Assembly: GCF_016836705.1 (NCBI RefSeq)
Contig: NZ_JAFCGY010000027.1
Coordinates: 1 to 64,000, forward strand
Direction: 5' to 3'
DNA: 64,000 nt
From: Mesorhizobium caraganae
GTDB lineage: Bacteria > Pseudomonadota > Alphaproteobacteria > Rhizobiales > Rhizobiaceae
Positions 16,666 to 23,306 of this stretch are shown here, piece by piece (position 1 is the first letter of the stretch; the number at the start of each line of letters is the position of its first letter). The notes beneath the pieces were generated by a model. It was not told the origin of the DNA and did not search any database. It worked only from the letters and a program-made list of their open reading frames with translations. The translations under genes were made by a program, and so were the position numbers.

Positions 16666-17178
16666 ATGTCAGGTCTGCTCGCCGATCCGTGGTTCTATGC
16701 CGCCGCCATGCCGGCGGTGATCCTTGTCGGCCTGTCGAAAAGCGGCTTTGGCGGCGCTGTCGGCTTTGTCGGCGTGCCTTTGATGGCGCTGGCCATGCCG
16801 CCGGTGCAGGCGGCCGTCATCCTGCTGCCGATCCTGTGTCGCTGGCTTCACCAGCTTCGTCGCCCATGTCGGCGGCCCGCCCTTCCAGGTCTATGCGCTG
16901 CCGATCCGGCTCGATCCGAAAGTGCTGTCGGGGACATCGGCGATTTTCTTTGCCGCCACGAACGCGCTGAAACTGATCCCCTATTTCGCGCTCGGCCAGT
17001 TCGACACCGCCAATCTGACGGCGTCCGCCGTGCTGATGCCGCGGCACCGCTGGCCACCATTGCCGGCGCCTGGCTGGTACGGCGCATGCGGCCGGAGATC
17101 TTTTATCCCTTCACCTACGCGACCGTGGCCGTGGTCGCGGTCAAGCTGCTGTGGGACGGGATCGCCGGCCTGCTGTAA
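16666..17178 (+). pseudogene. Broken TauE/SafE (TSUP) sulfite/sulfonate-exporter-like gene
   Basis: The first 58 codons from ATG 16666 match the start of TSUP transporters (L-S-K-S-G-F-G-G ... I-L-L-P-I-L-C). At about 16837-16842 the frame jumps directly to G-F-T-S-F-V-A-H-V-G-G-P-P, which lies some 70-75 residues later in intact family members, so roughly 220 bases are missing and the frame shifts by one. The second frame continues to about 17040, where one more base is missing (CCGCGGCACC), and the C-terminus resumes in the first frame to the TAA at 17178. Two independent lesions argue against function. Confidence 0.85.
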
Positions 17179-17221
17179 AGCAGCGCGAGGCGGCCGTACG
17201 GTCGCCCACATATTCTCGGTG

Positions 17222-17773
17222 TTAGACAGCGCTCGGCACGAGACGGCGACTGCCGCCAAAGGCCAGTGCGGCGCCGGCGATGACGACCAAAATCATGCCG
17301 GCGAGAATGCCGATGTCGTGCTCGGTCGGTTTGAGCACCATGTCCGCGACCACGACCAGCATCACTGCATAGTCGAAGCGTGCCACGCTCATCATGCGCT
17401 GGCCCATGGCAAGGACAGCAGGTGACATTCCCTCCTTGGCGATCACCGCTCCCATGCGCTCGCCGATTGGTTTGAAGACGAACATGCCGATCGAAAAGGT
17501 CGTGGCATAGCCGACGAGACCGATGACAATCCACAAATCTGCGAATCCCACCCAGAAGCTGCACATGATCAGGCCGAAGATCAGCGTCAGCATCGACATC
17601 GGTGCGAAAAACCTGCCGCCCAGTTGTCCGCTGGCACGGATCGCCTGCAGCTTTTCCTCGATGTTGCCGGCGCGCTCGGCAAGCATGCCGAGCAGGAACA
17701 GCACGAACCCACCTCCGACCCACAAAATGGCTGTGGCGACGTGGAGGAATTTGACGATCGAATACCAGTCCAT
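17222..17773 (-). CDS. DUF2269 integral membrane protein
   Basis: 183 aa from ATG 17773 with AGGAG at 7 bases. Four transmembrane helices are visible, the first with H-V-A-T-A-I-L-W-V-G-G-G-F (about 10-30), which matches DUF2269/CopD-like predicted membrane proteins. A conserved His in the first helix hints at haem or metal binding in the wider family; this is inference. Convergent with the TSUP pseudogene. Confidence 0.75.
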   Translation of the reverse strand: MDWYSIVKFLHVATAILWVGGGFVLFLLGMLAERAGNIEEKLQAIRASGQLGGRFFAPMSMLTLIFGLIMCSFWVGFADLWIVIGLVGYATTFSIGMFVFKPIGERMGAVIAKEGMSPAVLAMGQRMMSVARFDYAVMLVVVADMVLKPTEHDIGILAGMILVVIAGAALAFGGSRRLVPSAV

Positions 17774-18076
17774 AGGTTGCTCCTGGGCAGTTCCGGTGGG
17801 TTGCGGCGGCACGGATTTGTGCGCGACGGTGTGAGGAGCGGGCGTTTAACGCAACGCGTGTTTCGGAACGATGTCGCGTCGGCGCGCCAGTCTGTTACCG
17901 CGGTTTAATCATTCATTTTGGTCGCAAGCCGCGGCGACGGGCGGCTGTCATGGCAAAAGAGGACAGGTTCTGCGGCATGATCCTGAAACGTCCCGAGATT
18001 AAGCCGCTCGCGACCGACGTTCCATTCTGGCCGCGCGCGATCGGACCAAGTCTGCGGCAATCAACGAGGGCATCCC
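17774..18076. other. Intergenic region between DUF2269 and the small oxidase-like gene
   Basis: About 300 bases separating divergent genes. I see no ORF with a plausible start, no strong hairpin and no repeat. Promoters for both flanking genes presumably lie here. Confidence 0.4.
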
Positions 18077-18466
18077 ATGCAAGGCGTAGCACGAAATTTC
18101 TTCACCCTGGCCGTCATCTACGCGCTGTGCGGCATGGCTTTGGGCCTGCATATGGCGATCACCAATGACCATGGGCAGATGCCGACCCACGCACACACCA
18201 TGGTGGCGGGCTGGCTGATGTCGGCGGTGTTCGCTCTCTTCTATCATTTGTTCCCGGCCATCGGGCAAAAGACGATTGCCGTCATCCATTTCTGGCTGAC
18301 GGCAGTCAGCGGCATCGCGCTGATGATCGGGCTCTATTTTGAACTTGCGGGCCATCCGGAGATCGAGCCGGTACTGGCCTCTTCCTCGATCGGTTTTTAT
18401 GCGGGAATGCTGTTGTTCGCCTTCATTTCCTTGCCGGCGATCTGGAAGAAGGCTGGAGCAAGCTGA
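18077..18466 (+). CDS. Small four-helix membrane protein resembling a haem-copper oxidase subunit I fragment
   Basis: 129 aa, complete with GAGGG upstream of the ATG and a clean stop. Four transmembrane helices carry several histidines: His25 in helix 1, H-A-H (38-40) at the start of helix 2, His57 at its end and His71 in helix 3. The T-H-A-H-T-M-V-A-G-W-L segment resembles the haem-ligand helix of cbb3/NO-reductase-type subunit I, but the protein is about a quarter of that size and no oxidase partner genes are adjacent. It may be a haem-binding or sensor protein; the function is inference. Confidence 0.7.
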   Translation: MQGVARNFFTLAVIYALCGMALGLHMAITNDHGQMPTHAHTMVAGWLMSAVFALFYHLFPAIGQKTIAVIHFWLTAVSGIALMIGLYFELAGHPEIEPVLASSSIGFYAGMLLFAFISLPAIWKKAGAS

Positions 18467-18539
18467 CGATCAGGTTCTGAGGGCCGTTGTGCTGATACGG
18501 CACAGAACGGCAGCGGTCGATCAAGAAATATCCGCTCCG

Positions 18540-18554
18540 TTAAGGGTTCATTAA
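18540..18554. promoter_or_regulatory. CtrA-type site upstream of candidate sRNA
   Basis: TTAA-N7-TTAA with the halves at 18540-18543 and 18551-18554, about 45 bases before the first conserved hairpin of the candidate sRNA. The second half is followed by G rather than the preferred C. Confidence 0.45.
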
Positions 18555-18598
18555 GCTTTACACGTGTTTACTATGTCCATCCAGTTATCTGGATTCTT

Positions 18599-18677
18599 AC
18601 CGAGTGGTTGGAGCCACTTCGTTTGACGCCTCCCTGTTAAACTCCTGAGAGCCGCCTTATCCGCGGCTCTTTTTTTG
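18599..18677 (+). ncRNA. Candidate small RNA, suhB-motif/MmgR-like
   Basis: About 79 bases, ending in a strong Rho-independent terminator: AGAGCCGC (18648-18655), 7-base loop, GCGGCTCT (18663-18670) and a T-run. Before it lies a hairpin of CGAGTGG with CCACTTCG (about 18601-18621) and an unpaired stretch containing GCCTCCCTG, an anti-Shine-Dalgarno-like sequence. The layout of 5' hairpin, exposed CCUCCCU and terminator resembles the alphaproteobacterial suhB motif/MmgR (alpha-r8) family. A further hairpin, ATCCAG-TTAT-CTGGAT (18579-18594), may belong to a longer form. Not linked to a coding frame. Family assignment rests on memory of the motif. Confidence 0.6.
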
Positions 18678-18714
18678 TCCGCATTTTGGGCTGCCTCGCG
18701 CCCATCCGCCGGCG

Positions 18715-18729
18715 TTAACCGTTTGTTAA
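18715..18729. promoter_or_regulatory. CtrA-type site upstream of rcdA
   Basis: TTAA-N7-TTAA (halves 18715-18718 and 18726-18729), 115 bases upstream of the rcdA ATG. The second half is followed by AC rather than C. In Caulobacter rcdA is, to my knowledge, CtrA-activated, which fits this site. Confidence 0.5.
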
Positions 18730-18844
18730 ACATGTGCTTGCCTTCAACGGCGGCGAAGCGCATTTTCAAGCTTCAGTCATCTAGGGTGCCGGCGTGACGG
18801 CGAAGAAGCCGAATCAGCCGACGGGGTAGTGCAGGGGCGTATCG

Positions 18845-19375
18845 ATGAACGAGCCTTCGAAGGGCATCGCGAAAACCATCAAACTGGCGGAACGCCGGGT
18901 TTTCTCCCAATCCTTCAAACCGCTTTACCAGGAAGGCATGGGCCTGGTTGAGCAAGCAGCCGAATATCTCGACGGCAAGGGCCGGGCCGAGGCCAAAAAG
19001 TTGTCCAGGCTGGCGGCGACGCTCTATGCGGCCGAATCGATGCGGCTGACCACCAGGCTGATGCAGGTTGCCTCCTGGCTGCTTTTGCAGCGGGCGGCAA
19101 ACTCCGGCGAGATGACCCGCGACCAGGTTGCTTCGGAAAAATCCAAGGTTCGCCTCGACACCGCGTCGGCGCATGACGAGGCGGCCGGCTGGAACGAACT
19201 GCCGAAGGATTTCCTCGATCTCGTCACACGCTCGCTGCGCCTCCAGGCTTTGGTGCGCCGCATGGACGAGGAGATCTATGGCGGCGCGTTTACCGAGACG
19301 CCGTCCGCCGTCCGCCGCGTCAATCCGGTTTCCGACCAGATCACGCTGCTCAACACGGCTTTCGCCCGGGGTTAA
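18845..19375 (+). CDS. rcdA: RcdA-family (DUF1465) protease adaptor
   Basis: 176 aa, full length. The conserved DUF1465 body runs from F-S-Q-S-F-K-P-L-Y-Q-E-G-M near residue 20 through L-Y-A-A-E-S-M-R-L-T-T-R-L-M-Q-V-A-S-W-L-L near 60-80. In Caulobacter RcdA links CpdR-primed ClpXP to the master regulator CtrA and other substrates, so a role in cell-cycle proteolysis is expected. The C-terminus after P-S-A-V-R-R is flexible. It lies directly before ruvC on the same strand with a 68-base gap. Confidence 0.88.
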   Translation: MNEPSKGIAKTIKLAERRVFSQSFKPLYQEGMGLVEQAAEYLDGKGRAEAKKLSRLAATLYAAESMRLTTRLMQVASWLLLQRAANSGEMTRDQVASEKSKVRLDTASAHDEAAGWNELPKDFLDLVTRSLRLQALVRRMDEEIYGGAFTETPSAVRRVNPVSDQITLLNTAFARG

Positions 19376-19443
19376 AACGCCTCCCGTTTCCGGTTTGTTC
19401 ACATTTCGCTGGCATCGCTGTCCGCCGGAGGTAAACTTGGCGG

Positions 19444-19956
19444 ATGGGGGAAGCGATTCGCATCATCGGTATCGACCCGGGGCTCAGGCGCACCGGCTGG
19501 GGCATCGTCGAAAGCCTCGGCAATTCGCTGCGCTTCGTCGGCTCCGGCACCGTGCGATCCGACGACAAGGCGGCGCTTGCGACACGGCTTTGTCAGTTGC
19601 ATGACGGGCTGGCCGAGATCCTGCACGCTGCCATGCCGCAGGAGGCGGCCGTCGAGCAAACCTTCGTCAACAAGGATGCAGTGGCGACGCTGAAGCTCGG
19701 TCAGGCGCGTGGCATCGCCATGCTGGTGCCGGCGCGCGCCGGCCTTGTCGTCGCCGAATATGCCCCCAATGCCGTCAAAAAGGCGGTGATCGGCGTTGGC
19801 CATGGCGACAAGAAGCAGATCCACATGATGGTGAAGGTGCTGTTGCCGAAAGCCACTTTCGACACCGAACATGCTGCCGACGCACTGGCCATCGCCATCT
19901 GCCACGCGCATCACCGGCAAAGCGTCGCCTACAGGATGGCGGCGTTGGCATCATGA
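19444..19956 (+). CDS. ruvC: Holliday-junction resolvase RuvC
   Basis: 170 aa. The catalytic N-terminal I-G-I-D-P-G-L-R-R-T-G-W-G carries the first acidic residue, E in A-A-V-E-Q-T-F-V is the second, and the C-terminal D-T-E-H-A-A-D-A-L-A provides the last two. RuvC cleaves Holliday junctions made during recombination repair. It is the first gene of a ruvC-ruvA-ruvB operon; GGAGG lies 12 bases upstream of the ATG, slightly far. Confidence 0.96.
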   Translation: MGEAIRIIGIDPGLRRTGWGIVESLGNSLRFVGSGTVRSDDKAALATRLCQLHDGLAEILHAAMPQEAAVEQTFVNKDAVATLKLGQARGIAMLVPARAGLVVAEYAPNAVKKAVIGVGHGDKKQIHMMVKVLLPKATFDTEHAADALAIAICHAHHRQSVAYRMAALAS

Positions 19957-19969
19957 AAGGCTATTGAGC

Positions 19970-20590
19970 ATGATAGGCAAGCTCAAGGGCACGCTGGACG
20001 AGATCGACGAGGATTTCTGCCTCGTCGACGTGCATGGCGTCGGCTATGTCGCTTATTGCTCGGCGCGCACGCTGGCCTCGCTGCCTTCGCCGGGCGAAGC
20101 GGTGGTGCTGTTCATCGAAACCTATGTGCGCGAGGACATGATTCGGCTCTATGGTTTCCAGTCGGTGCTGGAGCGTGAATGGTTCCGGCTCTTGATGACC
20201 AATGTGCAGGGCGTCGGCGCCAAGGTGGCGCTGGCGATCCTGTCGACATTGGCGCCGGCCGACCTCGCCAACGCGATCGCACTGCGCGACATCGCCATGG
20301 TCAGCCGCGCGCCCGGCGTTGGCAAGAAGGTGGCCGAGCGCATCGTCACCGAATTGAAGAACAAGGCGCCGGCCTATGCTGGAACCGCCTCCGGCACGAT
20401 CGGCCTGAAGCAGGAACTCGGCGAGGGTGTCGCGCCGGCGCCGATCACCGACGCCGTCTCGGCGCTGGTCAATCTCGGCTATTCGCGCGACACAGCAGCC
20501 AATGCCGTGGCGGCGGCGCTGAAGACCGCCGGCGAGGATGCGGATGCCTCGAAGCTCATTCGTTTCGGGTTGAAGGAACTGGCGCGGTGA
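19970..20590 (+). CDS. ruvA: Holliday-junction DNA-binding subunit RuvA
   Basis: 206 aa starting M-I-G-K-L-K-G-T-L-D-E-I at 19970; the longer frame overlaps ruvC and is rejected. Domains: N-terminal OB fold (1-64), double helix-hairpin-helix (V-Q-G-V-G-A-K-V-A-L near 75 and A-P-G-V-G-K-K-V-A-E-R near 115) and a C-terminal RuvB-contacting domain with L-G-Y-S-R-D. RuvA tetramers clamp the junction and load RuvB. 13 bases after ruvC. Confidence 0.96.
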   Translation: MIGKLKGTLDEIDEDFCLVDVHGVGYVAYCSARTLASLPSPGEAVVLFIETYVREDMIRLYGFQSVLEREWFRLLMTNVQGVGAKVALAILSTLAPADLANAIALRDIAMVSRAPGVGKKVAERIVTELKNKAPAYAGTASGTIGLKQELGEGVAPAPITDAVSALVNLGYSRDTAANAVAAALKTAGEDADASKLIRFGLKELAR

Positions 20591-20633
20591 GCGGTTGCTT
20601 GCCCCCTCCTTTACCCTGTGCGAGGAAGGCAGC

Positions 20634-21671
20634 ATGAGCCTTTCCCCTCGCCTCATTGCCCCGGAAAAGCGCGGCGAGGATGCCGAGCAGACTTTGCGGC
20701 CGCAGACGCTTGCCGATTTCGTCGGCCAGGCGGCGGTCAGGGCCAATCTCAAAGTGTTCATCGAGGCCGCCAAGGGCCGCAGCGAGGCGCTCGACCATGT
20801 GCTGTTCGTCGGGCCGCCGGGACTTGGCAAGACGACGCTGGCGCAGATCATGGCGCGCGAGCTCGGCGTCAATTTCCGTTCGACCTCGGGGCCAGTGATC
20901 GCCAAGGCCGGTGACCTCGCGGCGCTGCTCACCAATCTCGAAGACCGCGATGTGCTGTTCATCGATGAGATCCACCGGCTGAACCCGGCCGTTGAGGAAA
21001 TCCTCTATCCGGCGATGGAGGATTTCCAGCTCGACCTGATCATCGGCGAAGGCCCGGCGGCGCGCTCGGTCAAGATCGATCTCGCCCGCTTCACTCTGGT
21101 CGCCGCCACGACGCGGCTTGGGCTTTTGACCAATCCGCTGCGCGACCGTTTCGGCATTCCGGTCCGGCTCAATTTCTATTCCGTCGAGGAACTGGAGCAG
21201 ATCGTGCGCCGCGGCGCCCGCATCCTGCAAATGCCGCTCGGCGACGACGGTGCGCTGGAGATCGCGCGCCGCGCCCGCGGCACGCCGCGCATCGCCGGCC
21301 GGCTGCTGCGCCGGGTGCGCGATTTCGCCTCCGTTGCCGGCGACGGCCATGTCGACAGGCAGATTGCCGATGAAGCCCTCACCCGCCTGGAGGTCGACGC
21401 GCTCGGTCTCGACGCGCTCGACCGCCGCTATCTCTCGATGATTGCCCGCAATTTCGGCGGCGGGCCGGTCGGTATCGAGACCATCGCCGCCGGCCTGTCC
21501 GAGCCGCGCGATGCTATCGAGGACATTATCGAGCCCTATCTGATCCAGCAGGGTTTCATCCAGCGCACGCCGCGCGGCCGCGTGCTGACCGCCAATGCCT
21601 GGCGCCATCTCGGCCTCGACGCGCCGAAGGACCTGGCGCAGCAGCAGATCAACCTGTTCCAGGAGGAGTAA
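20634..21671 (+). CDS. ruvB: Holliday-junction branch-migration helicase RuvB
   Basis: 345 aa AAA+ motor. Walker A GPPGLGKTTL at about 60-69, Walker B V-L-F-I-D-E-I-H-R-L near 115, the arginine-finger region with G-P-A-A-R-S and sensor A-A-T-T-R-L-G, and a winged-helix C-terminus (G-F-I-Q-R-T-P-R-G-R). GAGGAAGG precedes ATG 20634. It completes ruvCAB. Confidence 0.97.
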   Translation: MSLSPRLIAPEKRGEDAEQTLRPQTLADFVGQAAVRANLKVFIEAAKGRSEALDHVLFVGPPGLGKTTLAQIMARELGVNFRSTSGPVIAKAGDLAALLTNLEDRDVLFIDEIHRLNPAVEEILYPAMEDFQLDLIIGEGPAARSVKIDLARFTLVAATTRLGLLTNPLRDRFGIPVRLNFYSVEELEQIVRRGARILQMPLGDDGALEIARRARGTPRIAGRLLRRVRDFASVAGDGHVDRQIADEALTRLEVDALGLDALDRRYLSMIARNFGGGPVGIETIAAGLSEPRDAIEDIIEPYLIQQGFIQRTPRGRVLTANAWRHLGLDAPKDLAQQQINLFQEE

Positions 21672-21807
21672 CGGAGATTTGTCCTCCGGAACGGATTGTC
21701 TGCGCAGAATCTCCTCAAGCCCGCCAGCGTGAAGGCGCATTCCTGGATTTTATCGTGCGTCTCAATGTCGGCGCGGACCGCTCCGATCAGGCGTCGGAGC
21801 CAGGAAA

Positions 21808-22716
21808 GTGATCACCAGACGCGGGTTCCTGAAATTCGTCGGCGGTTCGTTCCTCTCGCTGGCTTCGCTCAGTGCCTATGCGGTTGGTATCGAGCCGATG
21901 CTGTTGACGCATGTGAAGCGCTATCAGCTGACGCCGCCGCATTGGCCAGCAGGGCTGAAGCTGCGCGCCGTCGTGCTTTCCGACATCCATGCATGCCACC
22001 CCTGGATGACGCCGGAGCGGATCGCTTCGCTTGCGGCTGAGGCGAATGCGCTCAAGCCGGATGTGATCCCCATGCTTGGCGACTATCCGGCTGGCACTCG
22101 AATAGTGACGGGCTGGGTGGATGCCTCGGAATGGGCGCCGGCACTTTCCGGCCTCAAGGCGCCGCTCGGCGTCTGGTCGATCCTCGGCAACCATGACTGG
22201 TGGGAAGACCGTACCGCGCAAAGGGTTGGCGCCGGACCGACGATTTCACGCAAGGCGCTGGAGACCGTCGGCATTCCGGTGCTGGAAAACGATGTCGTAC
22301 GCCTGGAAAAGGACGGGCACGGCTTCTGGCTCGCCGGTCTTGCCGATCAGTTGGCGTTGCTCCCCGGCCGGGCCTGGGGCCGCAGTCACGTCAAGGGCCT
22401 GGACGATCTCGACGGCACGCTGGCGAAGGTCAGCGACCAGGCGCCCATCATCCTGCTCGCCCACGAGCCCGACATTTTTCCGAAAGTGCCGGGGCGGGTT
22501 TCGCTGACGCTGTCAGGCCACACCCATGGCGGACAGGTCCGGCTGTTCGGCTATTCGCCGGTGGTGCCGTCCCGCTTCGGCAATCGTTTCGCCTATGGGC
22601 ATGTCGTCGAGAATGACCGCAACCTGATTGTGTCGGGTGGACTCGGCTTCAGCATCGCACCGGTGCGGTTCGGCATGCGCCCGGAGATCCTGCAGATCGA
22701 TCTTGGTTCCACATAG
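21808..22716 (+). CDS. Tat-exported calcineurin-like phosphoesterase
   Basis: 302 aa from GTG 21808 with GGAG upstream. The N-terminus I-T-R-R-G-F-L-K-F is a twin-arginine signal (T-R-R-x-F-L-K), so it should be folded before export. Metal-binding motifs of the YkuE/YaeI group are present: D59-I-H61, G-D at 91-92, G-N-H-D at 127-130 and S-G-H-T-H-G-G-Q near 240. YaeI homologues cleave phosphodiesters, possibly UDP-linked lipid precursors; the substrate here is unknown. 136 bases after ruvB, so it is probably separately transcribed. Confidence 0.9.
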   Translation: MITRRGFLKFVGGSFLSLASLSAYAVGIEPMLLTHVKRYQLTPPHWPAGLKLRAVVLSDIHACHPWMTPERIASLAAEANALKPDVIPMLGDYPAGTRIVTGWVDASEWAPALSGLKAPLGVWSILGNHDWWEDRTAQRVGAGPTISRKALETVGIPVLENDVVRLEKDGHGFWLAGLADQLALLPGRAWGRSHVKGLDDLDGTLAKVSDQAPIILLAHEPDIFPKVPGRVSLTLSGHTHGGQVRLFGYSPVVPSRFGNRFAYGHVVENDRNLIVSGGLGFSIAPVRFGMRPEILQIDLGST

Positions 22717-22732
22717 GCCTCGCCCCTGACTA

Positions 22733-22950
22733 GGGCGTGGACTCATTAGCACGCAGCCAAATTCGGATTGATGCGAGTTTGACGAACGCCAGATAGTTAG
22801 CCGCGAGTTTGTCATCTCGGGTTGCGACGGAGGACCCAGAAGATGCCATTGAGCACGCAACGGTCGTTTAGACGCCGAACCCCACGCGTTTGTTCGGCAG
22901 CATCGGTTCGATAGCGGTCCATTCGTAGTCGCTGAGTTCGTCGCGCATGA
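22733..22950 (-). mobile_element. IS5-family insertion sequence remnant with the middle deleted
   Basis: On the minus strand from ATG about 22948 the frame M-R-D-E-L-S-D-Y-E-W-T-A-I-E-P-M-L-P-N-K is the start of IS5/IS427-type transposases. One base is missing after N-K, then L-N-D-R-C-V-L-N-G-I-F-W-V-L-R continues in the shifted frame. It is then fused to D-K-L-A-A-N-Y-L-A-F-V-K-L-A-S-I-R-I-W-L-R with E-S-T-P and a stop at about 22733, the C-terminal end of the same transposases. About 180-200 central residues are gone. Outer boundaries are uncertain. Confidence 0.8.
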
Positions 22951-23263
22951 TTCGAGGCTCCGGTTTCGGAGCTTGAATCACATCTAGGACAGTGCCACCA
23001 ACCCGCAATGGTTGGTCGCGGTCCTACTAATGCTCTGAATTTACTTCCGCTTCCCTTCAGCATAACGGACATCGCCGGACTTGCTGGTGGTCCGGCCCTG
23101 TCGCGTATGACCCAAAGCGGCCCTGGCGCGGTGTCCAGACCCCGACTCTTCGTCCGGGTGACGATGGCGGATTGGAGTGCTGCGGTGGTGGTGGATTATT
23201 GTCGGGGTTCCAAGTCTCCCTCCGGAGGTTCATCCTGCTATATTCAGTCCAAACTAGCAGGGG
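22951..23263. other. Non-coding stretch between the IS remnant and the adenylate cyclase
   Basis: About 310 bases without a supported gene. A 93-codon plus-strand frame here has no ribosome site and low-complexity composition, so I do not call it. The region may contain the true right end of the IS and the cyclase promoter. Confidence 0.4.
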
Positions 23264-23306
23264 GTGGCGGTGGTTACGGCGCGCGTTGAGAGACGGTTAG
23301 CGGCGG

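Noticed and set aside
18551..18769. 72-codon minus-strand frame over the candidate sRNA
   Set aside because: It spans a terminator and hairpins; the K/R/A-rich translation matches nothing.
22951..23289. 93-codon plus-strand frame at 23008-23289
   Set aside because: No ribosome site, low-complexity Gly-rich end and no family. It runs into the cyclase 5' region.
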